Source of the DNA: Pseudoalteromonas sp. A601 | Lineage (GTDB): Bacteria > Pseudomonadota > Gammaproteobacteria > Enterobacterales > Alteromonadaceae | Direction: 5' to 3' | Length of the DNA stretch: 64,000 nucleotides | Assembly (NCBI RefSeq): GCF_002165575.1 | Contig: NZ_MXQF01000002.1 | Coordinates: 186,001 to 250,000 of the forward strand | Part shown: positions 56,702 to 64,000 of the stretch, one piece after another | Position numbering within the stretch: the first letter of the stretch is position 1 | How the letters are laid out: each line of letters begins with the position of its first letter | Notes under the pieces: model-generated | What the model was told of the DNA's origin: nothing | The model's database searches: none | The model's input: the letters and a program-made list of their open reading frames with translations, nothing else | Position numbers and translations under genes: made by a program

Positions 56702-57493
56702 TTATTTAAGTAAATACTCCAGCTGCTTATCCAATATCTCAACTTTTTCATTCACTCCACGCTCGTGGTACCAACATATACACAACACTAAAAACACCAC
56801 TTGATAATGTTTCAGCTTTTCTATTGAGAAGTTAAACGACTGCCCTTTGGCTAAACAGCGCTGATAAGTATTAAGTAACGCCATTTTTTGCTGAAGGTTT
56901 AACTCAAAACTAACCACTAGTGCAGCTAAGTCAAAGTAAACATCATTGCTTTTAGCGTACTCAAAGTCGATTAAATACATACCCGATGAGTTAGTGATAA
57001 TATTCTCTTTGACCAAATCATTGTGACAAAAACCATTGTCTCTAGGTTGACTATAAATATACTCAAGCGATGCCTCAACGGTTTGTTGATAGCCTTGGTA
57101 GAGTACGCTGTTACGGTAATAATCAAGCTCGTACTTTATATCCATAAGCTCTGTTGACACAGTATGCTGATGTAGACATACCAACTTGTTGATAAGCTTT
57201 GCGGTGTAACTACCTTGTGCTATATCGCCCTCAATATATTCAAAAATAGCGAGCCTGTTCGCTTTATCAGCCCAAATTGGCGCGGGGCAAATTTGGAGTG
57301 CTGCAAATCTAGCTTGTGCATCTAACCCAACCTGTGGCCAATGATCGCGATAACATTTTAGTAAGTAGGCGCTGCGGTCTGTGCGCACTAAAAAATTGTC
57401 ATTACTTAATCCACTGTGTAAACGTTCACTGCTTAGAATATTCAGCTGAGGGTCAAAAGCGCTAAATATAGCGCTTATTTTATTCATAGTCAT
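56702..57493 (-). CDS. APH-fold phosphotransferase (thiamine/choline kinase-like)
   Basis: A 263-residue kinase of the aminoglycoside phosphotransferase/choline kinase superfamily. SNDNFLV near residue 30 resembles the nucleotide loop, YLLKCYRDHW carries the ATP-binding Lys, FCHNDLVKENII near 154 is the catalytic HxDxxxxN loop and LIDFEYA near 174 the metal-binding Asp. It lies nine bases after a PnuC/PnuT-type transporter gene, so its substrate is probably the transported vitamin. Thiamine kinase (ThiK) is the best-known relative that fits, but nicotinamide riboside or choline cannot be excluded. Confidence 0.75.
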   Translation of the reverse strand: MTMNKISAIFSAFDPQLNILSSERLHSGLSNDNFLVRTDRSAYLLKCYRDHWPQVGLDAQARFAALQICPAPIWADKANRLAIFEYIEGDIAQGSYTAKLINKLVCLHQHTVSTELMDIKYELDYYRNSVLYQGYQQTVEASLEYIYSQPRDNGFCHNDLVKENIITNSSGMYLIDFEYAKSNDVYFDLAALVVSFELNLQQKMALLNTYQRCLAKGQSFNFSIEKLKHYQVVFLVLCICWYHERGVNEKVEILDKQLEYLLK

Positions 57494-57501
57494 AGCTAGT
57501 C

Positions 57502-58125
57502 TTATAACTGTGCTAATGGCTTAGCTTGGTCTTGTTCGTACTCTTCGTACCAGGTTTTAAAGCCCCACGCTGCCATAATGGTGTAGAACACAAACAAGGC
57601 TAGCGTTGGGTAATAGCCCTTTTCGTAATATAAATACATTGATGCAGCATCAATGACTATCCAATATAACCAATTCTCAAGCACTTTTTTAGCCACTAAA
57701 TACGTCGTCACCACGGCAAAACAAGTGGTAAAGCTATCTAGATAGGCAAAGTCTGCATGAGTGTAGGTCGTCATGATATACCCAAGGATAAGGGCGACAA
57801 GTGAAGTAATAGCAATAATAACTAGGTGCTGATTTAGGCACCATGAGGTTATTGCCAACTCATGTTTATTTGCTCCCCCCTTACGCCACACTAACCAACC
57901 ATAAAAGGCCATGTACATATAATAAAAGTGCAGTAACGACTCCATTAATAAAGCACCGTTCCAATACATAATGGTATAAATTAATGTACTAAAAAATGCC
58001 GCGGGCCAACACCAAAGGTTTTCCTTGATAGCTAGTAACAGATAGGCCATAGACAACGCCACCGCGATATATTCCCAATGCGACATTGCAGTAAAGCCTG
58101 CCAGAGTTTGATTTATAAAGTCCAT
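57502..58125 (-). CDS. pnuC: PnuC/PnuT family vitamin transporter
   Basis: A 207-residue membrane protein with seven predicted segments and the family features KENLWCWPAAFFSTLIY near residue 33, a YYMYMAFYGWLVW segment and LDSFTTCFAVVTTYLVAKKVLENWLYWIV near 123. PnuC takes up nicotinamide riboside; PnuT members of the same family take up thiamine. Family-level identification is firm, but the ligand is not. The neighbouring kinase and YkoF-like gene, with no nadR kinase, favour thiamine. Confidence 0.85.
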   Translation of the reverse strand: MDFINQTLAGFTAMSHWEYIAVALSMAYLLLAIKENLWCWPAAFFSTLIYTIMYWNGALLMESLLHFYYMYMAFYGWLVWRKGGANKHELAITSWCLNQHLVIIAITSLVALILGYIMTTYTHADFAYLDSFTTCFAVVTTYLVAKKVLENWLYWIVIDAASMYLYYEKGYYPTLALFVFYTIMAAWGFKTWYEEYEQDQAKPLAQL

Positions 58126-58150
58126 TATTGGCTCACTAAGGTATTAATGG

Positions 58151-58402
58151 TTATTCAGGAGAAAGATCGCCAGATAGAAACTTACAAACAAAAATCGCTT
58201 TACCAAATTCTTCATATGAACGCTTTATTTCGGTATTCAGTACCGACATAACAAGCTCATAGTCACCAAATATTTGAGTTGATAGCGTATTAGTGATGAC
58301 TTTTAAATCATCATACGTATTTAAACGGTCAATAAACCCTTTAATAAATGGAATGTAGTCTTGGTGCAGTGGGTATTTACTGATCTCTACAGATAATTTC
58401 AT
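58151..58402 (-). CDS. YkoF-like/MTH1187-type small thiamine-binding-family protein
   Basis: An 83-residue ferredoxin-like-fold protein: MKLSVEISKYPL, then IPFIKGFIDRL, then NTLSTQIFGDYELV, then a C-terminal helix and strand (GKAIFVCKFLSGD). This pattern fits the YkoF/MTH1187 thiamine or hydroxymethylpyrimidine-binding family (PF01910). The gene is the first of a likely three-gene operon with the PnuC/PnuT transporter and the APH-fold kinase. I read it by pattern only; a profile search would confirm it. Confidence 0.65.
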   Translation of the reverse strand: MKLSVEISKYPLHQDYIPFIKGFIDRLNTYDDLKVITNTLSTQIFGDYELVMSVLNTEIKRSYEEFGKAIFVCKFLSGDLSPE

Positions 58403-58534
58403 TGTTAATTGTTTCCATCACTAAAAATAGTGTCGCTATTGTAACTCGGCGTTGCTTACAAGTCATTCAAAGGTAGAGAGGATGGCAAAGAAGGTGTAAA
58501 ATCAGTTTAATTTAGTTTTCCTTTTGAGCATCTC

Positions 58535-58774
58535 ATGGCACGACGCATTACCTACACCTTTAAAAACCAACCTCGTGAAATAAATTTTGCTAAAGATAAA
58601 TACCAAGATATGTATCAAGCAATCGCCGCGGCTGAAGGCATCGATTTAACCAACTATTTAAATATGGTACGCCAAATTGAAATGACGTCTAAGGGTTCTG
58701 CAGCGGTACGTAACTTTCGCGATCAAGAGTTTGCTCGAATGGGCTTTGCTGATATCTACTTTATTAAAGAATAG
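58535..58774 (+). CDS. DUF2960-like small protein
   Basis: A 79-residue basic soluble protein (MARRITYTFKNQPREINF, then AEGIDLTNYL, AAVRNFRDQEFARMGFADI). It strongly resembles a short conserved family of marine gammaproteobacteria that I recall as DUF2960. No function is known. It converges on alr with two bases between the stops. Confidence 0.7.
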   Translation: MARRITYTFKNQPREINFAKDKYQDMYQAIAAAEGIDLTNYLNMVRQIEMTSKGSAAVRNFRDQEFARMGFADIYFIKE

Positions 58775-58776
58775 TA

Positions 58777-59856
58777 TTAATCAAGATACTCGTAGCTTAC
58801 TCGTGGGGTTATATTACACAGTAACTCATAAGGGATAGTCGTTGCACATTGCGCTATCTCTTCAACAGATAATTCTGGTCCCCACATTACGACCTCGTCA
58901 CCTACTTTGATATTGTCGCTATTATTGCCTATGTCCACACTTATCATATCCATAGATACATTACCGGCAATGCCATAGCGCTTATCGCCAATTACAACTG
59001 GGGTACCATGCTTTGCATGACGAGGATAACCATCGCCATAACCCATTGCAACTACAGCAAGTTTAGTTGGCGTGTCACTTTTCCAACGCCCGCCATAGCC
59101 TACGCATTGCTGTACATCTACATCACGAATAGCAATAACGCGGGTAGTTAAACGCATGACAGGTTTTAACCCATGATCACTGCCTATTGCGCCTAACATA
59201 GGTGATACACCATACATCATCAAACCTGGGCGCACCCAGTCACCATGACTATTAGGCCAGGCGATTATACCTGCTGAATTTGCTAAACAATGTGCTTGTT
59301 GCTTGTCTGCAACTAACGTATCAAACAAAGCAATTTGTTTTGCTGTTTTGCTGTCACTAATATCATCTGCACATGAAAAGTGAGTCATTAAATTAATGCA
59401 ACTCTTGGCGTTTTTGGTGGCACTTAAACGCTGATAAAAATCATCTAATTGCTCTGGCGCAATTCCTAGTCTATGCATGCCGGTATTTATTTTTAACCAG
59501 CAACTAATTGGCGCATCAAGTTTTGCTTGTTCAAGTGCGATAAGCTGATTTTCGTCGTGAATTATTGTTTGGAAATTATTAGCTAATAAAATGGGTAAAT
59601 CATCAGGATGAAACACCCCTTCTAACAACACAATAGGCTTTGTAAGGCCACCAGCGCGCAGTGCTAATGCCTCGTCAATTCTTGCTACGGCAAAGGCATC
59701 TGCATCATTTAAATGCTGTGCTATTTTAACTAAGCCATGGCCATAAGCATTGGCTTTTAATACTGCCATCACTTTACTGTTAGGCGCAAAATGCTTCACT
59801 TGCGCAAGGTTATGCGCAAGGTTAGTTAAGTTAATTTGGGCGACAGCTAAACGCAT
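58777..59856 (-). CDS. alr: Alanine racemase
   Basis: A PLP enzyme interconverting L- and D-alanine for peptidoglycan. The PLP lysine lies in AVLKANAYGHGLVK at about residue 34, and the catalytic-tyrosine region is VAMGYGDGYPRHA near 268. Length of 359 is typical. It overlaps the dnaB stop by one base, the usual gammaproteobacterial dnaB-alr order, and supplies D-alanine to the Ddl encoded in the dcw cluster. Confidence 0.96.
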   Translation of the reverse strand: MRLAVAQINLTNLAHNLAQVKHFAPNSKVMAVLKANAYGHGLVKIAQHLNDADAFAVARIDEALALRAGGLTKPIVLLEGVFHPDDLPILLANNFQTIIHDENQLIALEQAKLDAPISCWLKINTGMHRLGIAPEQLDDFYQRLSATKNAKSCINLMTHFSCADDISDSKTAKQIALFDTLVADKQQAHCLANSAGIIAWPNSHGDWVRPGLMMYGVSPMLGAIGSDHGLKPVMRLTTRVIAIRDVDVQQCVGYGGRWKSDTPTKLAVVAMGYGDGYPRHAKHGTPVVIGDKRYGIAGNVSMDMISVDIGNNSDNIKVGDEVVMWGPELSVEEIAQCATTIPYELLCNITPRVSYEYLD

Positions 59857-61235
59857 TAGTATTCATCATCAACGGCTGGGCCCGCGTAATTATCAAAACG
59901 CGAAAATTGCCCTTGGAAGGTTAAGCGTACTTTACCGATTGGGCCGTTACGTTGCTTACCAATAATAATCTCAGCGATGCCTTTTTCTGTACTGTCTTCG
60001 TTATAAACTTCGTCACGGTATATAAACATGATCAAATCGGCATCCTGCTCGATAGAGCCTGATTCACGTAAATCAGAGTTGATTGGGCGCTTATCTGCAC
60101 GTTGCTCTAGGGTACGGTTAAGCTGTGATAACGCGATTACAGGGCATTGCAGCTCTTTAGCTAGGGCTTTTAGTGAGCGAGAGATTTCAGCAATCTCTAA
60201 AGTACGGTTATCCGATAAACTAGGCACTCGCATCAACTGTAAGTAATCGACCATAATCATACTAATACCGCCATGATCACGGGCAATACGACGTGCTCTT
60301 GAGCGTACATCAGTTGGCGTTAAGCCTGATGCATCATCAACATACATTTTGCCTTTTTCCATTAACAAACCCATGGTTGACGATAAGCGAGCCCAATCTT
60401 CATCATCAAGTTGGCCTGTACGTACTTTGGTTTGGTTAATACGACCAAGGGATGCCAGCATCCTCATCATTATTTGTTCTGAGGGCATCTCTAGTGAGTA
60501 AATAAGCACGGGCTTGTCTTGCGTCATCGCGGCGTGTTCGGCTAAGTTCATCGCAAACGTTGTCTTACCCATCGATGGACGTGCTGCCACGATAATTAAA
60601 TCTGACGGCTGCATACCGGCAGTCATTTTATCTAAGTCAGCATACCCGGTACTTACCCCTGTAACACCATCTTGCGGTGATTGATAAAGCTCTTCGATTT
60701 TATCAACGGTTTTTTCAAGTATGTTATGAATGCTTTGCGGGCCTTCGGTACTTTTAGTACGTTGCTCGGCAATTTTAAATACTTTGCTTTCTGCAAAGTC
60801 GAGCAAATCATGGCTTGTTCGCCCTTCTGGGTTAAAACCCGCCTCTGCAATTTCATTAGCCACACCAATCATTTCACGAACAACAGCACGTTCTCGAACG
60901 ATATTGGCATACGCGTCTATATTCGCTGCGCTTGGGGTATTTTTCGCGATTTCAGCTAAATAAGCAAAACCACCAATATTACTCAATAAGTTCTTTTTCT
61001 CTAAACTCTCAGAAATCGTGATCAAATCGATAGGATCGCCTATTTCTGCAAGCTCAACCATGGCTTCAAAAATAAGCTTATGGGTACGGGTATAAAAGTC
61101 TTGCGAAACGACTAATTCAGCAACACGGTCAAAGGCTTGATTATCAAGCATTAAGCCACCTAAAACAGATTGCTCTGCTTCAATGGAATGGGGAGGAACT
61201 TTAAGGGTGTCGACTTGTTTATCTGGTTTAGCCAT
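59856..61235 (-). CDS. dnaB: Replicative DNA helicase DnaB
   Basis: The hexameric 5'-3' fork helicase. The N-terminal collar domain (PPHSIEAEQSVLGGLMLD) is followed by the RecA-like domain with Walker A AARPSMGKTTFAMN near residue 228, Walker B MIMVDYLQLM near 330 and the R finger/DLRESGSIEQDADLIMF segment near 390. Length of 459 is normal, with no intein. It is upstream of alr. Confidence 0.97.
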   Translation of the reverse strand: MAKPDKQVDTLKVPPHSIEAEQSVLGGLMLDNQAFDRVAELVVSQDFYTRTHKLIFEAMVELAEIGDPIDLITISESLEKKNLLSNIGGFAYLAEIAKNTPSAANIDAYANIVRERAVVREMIGVANEIAEAGFNPEGRTSHDLLDFAESKVFKIAEQRTKSTEGPQSIHNILEKTVDKIEELYQSPQDGVTGVSTGYADLDKMTAGMQPSDLIIVAARPSMGKTTFAMNLAEHAAMTQDKPVLIYSLEMPSEQIMMRMLASLGRINQTKVRTGQLDDEDWARLSSTMGLLMEKGKMYVDDASGLTPTDVRSRARRIARDHGGISMIMVDYLQLMRVPSLSDNRTLEIAEISRSLKALAKELQCPVIALSQLNRTLEQRADKRPINSDLRESGSIEQDADLIMFIYRDEVYNEDSTEKGIAEIIIGKQRNGPIGKVRLTFQGQFSRFDNYAGPAVDDEY

Positions 61236-61290
61236 AACTTCGCAATACTAACAGTGAATAGCCCTATTCTATCGACTTGCTGGGGTTGTG

Positions 61291-61326
61291 AAAATAGCTA
61301 AGCAGGAATTCTTTTCCTGCTTAGCC
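61291..61326 (-). terminator. Intrinsic terminator of the ECF sigma operon
   Basis: A perfect 12-bp stem (GCTAAGCAGGAA / TTCCTGCTTAGC) with a five-base loop, followed on the minus strand by TATTTTC, ends the operon 18 bases after the DUF4097 gene stop and before dnaB. Confidence 0.8.
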
Positions 61327-61343
61327 TTTTGAAGACTTTATGA

Positions 61344-62288
61344 CTAGTTATGTTTTTTCAATTCAATGCGCCCGCTTATGGTATCCATTTCTACATCTGA
61401 ATTACCACCATTGATACTAAACTCGAGTTCGCTAGCCGGGCCATACTTCGCCTTGTTCACTTTATCTGAACTTAATTGGTTGATAATTTTACCATTAGCA
61501 TGGGCTTCTATTTCGAACTCTGCAGAAACATCCGCAGGAAAATAAAACTCTGCATCCCCACTGACTGACTCAAAGCGAACATCTGCTTTATCAAGTAGAC
61601 GATTAATACGTACTTCAGCCTCGCCATTAACCGTGTTGATACGTAACTTTTGAATAGTATCAAGGGTAAAGTCGATATCTCCATTAACATTTTCTAATCG
61701 TACATTTTGTGCTTTCGACGTTGATTTAATATCACCATTTACAGCTGTAAAACGTAATGTGCCTTGTGAGTTTTTATCGTTAATTTCACCGTTCACAGTT
61801 TCATAACGAATATCACCAATTAAGTTTGTCGCATTGACATCGCCATTAACCGTTTCAACGCTTATATCCCCCTCAATAGCAGATAGAGTAATATCACCAT
61901 TAACTACATCAATCTCTGCTCCATTGCTTAGCTTGCTCGCGATAACATTTACATTCACGCCAGATAACTCTAACTCACTACTGTTAGGCATGAAAATAAC
62001 CAGTTCAGAGCCATCTCCACTATTCCAACCAAAATTACTGCTACGTGGCATTTTTACAATAAACTCAATACGATCTTCTTCAACTTCAAGGCGGTAACCT
62101 TTAGCTTTATCATCAAGTTCACCACTAATTTTAAGCTCAGCTTTATCCCAACCTTCAACACGCACGTCCCCACGCTGGTTATCAATAAAAATACGTTTAC
62201 TAGCTGGTACGCTAATTTGTTCATCGATTTTTTGTCCTGCGGTTGCCATCAGTGGCAATAACCCAACTGCAAAAATTAATGCTTTCAT
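61344..62288 (-). CDS. Exported DUF4097-type beta-solenoid protein
   Basis: A 314-residue exported protein: signal peptide at residues 1-18 (LMATAG), an N-terminal beta region, then a repeat of five to six units with an 18-residue period beginning VNGD or VNGE (about residues 128-245) and a C-terminal beta part. The repeated VNGDI pattern is the signature of the DUF4097 (putative adhesin) family, which should fold as a right-handed beta-solenoid. It is the third gene after an ECF sigma factor and a putative anti-sigma factor, so it is probably the effector or periplasmic sensor of that system. Confidence 0.8.
   Translation of the reverse strand: MKALIFAVGLLPLMATAGQKIDEQISVPASKRIFIDNQRGDVRVEGWDKAELKISGELDDKAKGYRLEVEEDRIEFIVKMPRSSNFGWNSGDGSELVIFMPNSSELELSGVNVNVIASKLSNGAEIDVVNGDITLSAIEGDISVETVNGDVNATNLIGDIRYETVNGEINDKNSQGTLRFTAVNGDIKSTSKAQNVRLENVNGDIDFTLDTIQKLRINTVNGEAEVRINRLLDKADVRFESVSGDAEFYFPADVSAEFEIEAHANGKIINQLSSDKVNKAKYGPASELEFSINGGNSDVEMDTISGRIELKKHN
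61551..61907 (-). repeat. Protein-level 18-residue VNGD repeat region
   Basis: In the DUF4097 protein VNGD/VNGE recurs with spacings 18, 18, 18, 18 and 19 residues, then a diverged VSGD copy. The regular 54-base period is a coding repeat that predicts a beta-solenoid. Confidence 0.75.
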
Positions 62289-62297
62289 TTTCTACTC

Positions 62298-62780
62298 CTA
62301 AATTGTTTGCCACTTAGGTGCATGCACCTTATTAATTAAATCTAATTGCTGTTGATAAACTTGCGCTAACATACTTAACAATGCTGAGTTATTAGGTTCA
62401 TTTTCAAGCGCTTGTTTTATTGCGCTTTCAGCTTCTTCAAGTTCACTCAATTGTTGCTGCCAATTATCTGTAACCGCTGGGCTACCTTCGTATTGCACCA
62501 GTAAACTTTGTTTTTGCTTTGCAAAAAAATCACTCATTGCCGCAACACTATTAGTCTGCGGTGTTTTTATAAATAACTGCGCAGTCAAAAGCGCTGCTAC
62601 GGTACAGGCTGCAATAGCGGCTAGTTTATTCCAGCCGTTTTTTACTGGTTTAGCTGCTTCAGATTTTGCCAGTGCTCTTTCAACACCAGGCCATAAATCT
62701 TTCTCAGGCGTTAGTTCATGCTTTGTGTCATTTAATGACTGGGTTAAAAACTGCTCGAAATCTGGTTTATTCATTTTCAT
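62298..62780 (-). CDS. Putative anti-sigma factor (single-pass membrane protein)
   Basis: A 160-residue protein with a cytoplasmic N-terminal part (about 1-45), one membrane segment at about 49-67 (LAAIAACTVAALLTAQLFI) and a periplasmic helical domain. It overlaps the ECF sigma gene by 14 bases, the usual coupling for an anti-sigma factor. No zinc-binding HxxxCxxC motif is present, so the type is not the classical ZAS domain. The call is from context and topology. A start six bases later (MNKPDF) is possible. Confidence 0.7.
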   Translation of the reverse strand: MKMNKPDFEQFLTQSLNDTKHELTPEKDLWPGVERALAKSEAAKPVKNGWNKLAAIAACTVAALLTAQLFIKTPQTNSVAAMSDFFAKQKQSLLVQYEGSPAVTDNWQQQLSELEEAESAIKQALENEPNNSALLSMLAQVYQQQLDLINKVHAPKWQTI

Positions 62781-63318
62781 ACCACTCTTTTAATAACTGC
62801 CTTGCACGATGATATTGTGATTTACTTGACCCAACTGCCATACCTAACATGGTTGCGATCTCCTCATGGCGGTAGCCCTCTATAGCATGAAGAACAAACA
62901 CCATTCTCGCTCGCTCTGGTAATCTTAAAACTAGTTTATCTAACCCATTTAGCCCTTGGCAGTCAGCGGTGCTTTGCTCATCCATACCACTTTGTTCAAA
63001 ACTCACGACCTTTTGCAGCCAGTTTTTATGCTTGCGCAAATAACTAATCGCAATATTGCTAGTCACGCTATGCAACCAAGTGGAAAACTGCGACTGCCCT
63101 TCAAAGCTCGCTATTTTATGCCACAGCTGCACAAACACTTCTTGGGTGGCATCTTCGGCATGCTCTTTATCGGCAAGCAACCGCAAGCACAAGGCATACA
63201 CCCGCTTCACATGTAATGTATATAGCTGAGCATACGCCTGCTGATCGCCACTTTTTACTTTCGTAATAAGCGCATCTTCAGAGTTTGACGTAAAAGCCTC
63301 TTTTGCATCTATCAACAT
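62767..63318 (-). CDS. ECF-type RNA polymerase sigma factor
   Basis: A 183-residue sigma-70-family extracytoplasmic-function factor. Region 2 (DKEHAEDATQEVFVQLW, then STWLHSVTSNIAISYLRK) at about 50-105 and region 4 (LPERARMVFVLHAIEGYRHEEIATMLGM) at about 130-178 are clear, with the typical short linker. It heads an operon with a putative anti-sigma factor and a DUF4097 protein. The AAAGGGA ribosome binding site supports the start. The target promoters are unknown, but autoregulation is likely. Confidence 0.9.
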   Translation of the reverse strand: MLIDAKEAFTSNSEDALITKVKSGDQQAYAQLYTLHVKRVYALCLRLLADKEHAEDATQEVFVQLWHKIASFEGQSQFSTWLHSVTSNIAISYLRKHKNWLQKVVSFEQSGMDEQSTADCQGLNGLDKLVLRLPERARMVFVLHAIEGYRHEEIATMLGMAVGSSKSQYHRARQLLKEWYENE

Positions 63319-63469
63319 CGCTGATGTTGTCCCTTTATGATTGTTATTCTAAATTTAGTGTATACCCAAGTACTATGGAAATACGATTTTCAGAGTTTTT
63401 ATGTTTCTTGAATAGTTAGACGTGCGCAGGTGGTAAAAAGGTTTAAATGGAATGAAATTTTTTAGTTTT

Positions 63470-63499
63470 AAAAAAATACGGCTAACTTAAAATTTAGCC
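63470..63499 (-). terminator. Intrinsic terminator after the right-edge gene
   Basis: A 6-bp stem (GGCTAA / TTAGCC) followed on the minus strand by a run of T (63470-63477) lies 17 bases beyond the stop of the right-edge gene. Confidence 0.65.
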
Positions 63500-63515
63500 A
63501 TTTTACGGAATTTAT

Positions 63516-64000
63516 TTAAATTTTTGATTCAACCGGTTCTTCGATGCTTTTGTTAGGAACTTTATACGACCAACCAAGAAAAACTAACTTTGCATCTGCT
63601 GTAGTCCCCCCGCCGCCCACATTTGCTAAGCTCATGTCGTGATGAATCCCTCCATCCCCTGAGGCTGTGACGGTTTTACCTCGAATCGACCCACTAAACC
63701 CACCATTAGCTACTACGTTAACATCTGTTTTAGGCGCATAAATTGCTGCATATAAATCTGAATTAGCACTAATATCTATCCCATCAGGCCCAGTAAACCC
63801 CGAGTAGATACTAAACACAGGCTTTCCAGACTCAGTTAAACCGTGCTTCATAGTAATTGCTCCATCATCAGCACTCATTGAAACTGTACCTGAAATATAA
63901 AGAGTTAAACTACTATCTACGGCGATATCAATGAAGGAGTCACCTGTCATAATAAAATCACCACTAACAATTAAAGTAACATCACCACCTGTCACCTTTA
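63516..64000 (-). CDS. C-terminal part of a glycine-rich beta surface-type protein (cut by window edge)
   Basis: About 161 C-terminal residues of a larger protein; the frame stays open to the right edge, so the visible GTG at 63995 is unlikely to be the true start. The sequence is beta-rich and repetitive (SGDFIMTGDSFIDIAVDS, ISGTVSM), with SDLYAAIYAPKTDVNVVANGGFSGSIRGKTV followed by a His-containing GGIHHD segment. This pattern is found in exported or pilus-associated proteins such as the DUF7305-type C-termini; I only suspect this. A Gly stretch (GGGG) precedes a short conserved-looking tail. Confidence 0.6.
   Translation of the reverse strand, partial: KVTGGDVTLIVSGDFIMTGDSFIDIAVDSSLTLYISGTVSMSADDGAITMKHGLTESGKPVFSIYSGFTGPDGIDISANSDLYAAIYAPKTDVNVVANGGFSGSIRGKTVTASGDGGIHHDMSLANVGGGGTTADAKLVFLGWSYKVPNKSIEEPVESKI

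Noticed and set aside
58403..58534. Possible TPP riboswitch upstream of the YkoF-like/PnuC/kinase operon
   Set aside because: Neither the CTGAGA element nor the conserved ACCTGATCTGG-type element is visible on the minus strand in this interval, so no riboswitch is called.
63361..63372. TATACCCAAG near the ECF sigma gene, resembling one end of the 29.7-kb MITE-like element
   Set aside because: Only ten bases match and no partner inverted end is found nearby; chance is a sufficient explanation.

Overview
The window is an ordinary, gene-dense stretch of chromosome from a marine gammaproteobacterium of the Alteromonadales, most likely Pseudoalteromonas. This rests on moderate-to-low GC, a complete gammaproteobacterial dcw cluster, enterobacterial-type neighbourhoods (gmk-rpoZ-spoT, trmH-recG, hdfR|maoP, rarD-yigI-recQ, dnaB-alr) and several families typical of marine Alteromonadales. 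The genus is an inference from gene content, not from a database search.

Region 1 (1-15 kb, minus strand) is the division and cell-wall cluster, transcribed mraZ-rsmH-ftsL-ftsI-murE-murF-mraY-murD-ftsW-murG-murC-ddl-ftsQ-ftsA, with ftsA cut by the left edge. Most junctions overlap by 4 bases (ATGA type), so it reads as one translationally coupled operon. Upstream of mraZ there is a promoter followed by three GTGG repeats exactly 10 bases apart, the expected MraZ operator. Region 2 (15-25.5 kb) holds a YqjD/YqjE/YqjK-like membrane stress operon, a large dCACHE-PAS-PAS-GGDEF-EAL protein, a YihY/BrkB-like membrane protein, an MscS channel, a large secreted zinc metalloprotease and fbp.

Region 3 (25.5-36.2 kb) is the classical gmk-rpoZ-spoT-trmH-recG neighbourhood. 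It carries ridA after spoT and is interrupted by a 265-bp MITE-like element, a DUF342 gene and the divergent asnA|asnC pair. Region 4 (36.2-43.6 kb) contains a porin, a Fur-box-preceded TonB-dependent receptor and a linked ABC-2 exporter-like system with two DUF3526-type permeases. Region 5 (43.6-52.4 kb) contains hdfR|maoP, a REC-REC-GGDEF regulator preceded by a perfect 15-bp dyad, rarD, a YigI-like thioesterase, recQ, a one-POTRA Omp85 protein and a small MscS channel.

Region 6 (52.4-64 kb) contains a rimB-rimK-aspartoacylase-like operon, zntB, rof, a tRNA-Arg(CCG), a tiny MerR/Xis-like protein, and a putative vitamin salvage operon (YkoF-like binding protein, PnuC/PnuT transporter, APH-fold kinase). 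It ends with a DUF2960-like protein, alr, dnaB, an ECF sigma/anti-sigma/DUF4097 operon whose last protein has an 18-residue VNGD repeat, and a fragment of a glycine-rich surface-type protein cut by the right edge.

I saw no CRISPR array, prophage, integron or insertion sequence with a transposase, and no clear defence island. The least explained items are the TonB receptor/DUF3526 ABC cluster, the YkoF-PnuC-kinase operon, the MITE-like element inside the split spoT-recG neighbourhood, the dyad before the REC-REC-GGDEF gene and the terminator-like hairpin in the gmk leader.
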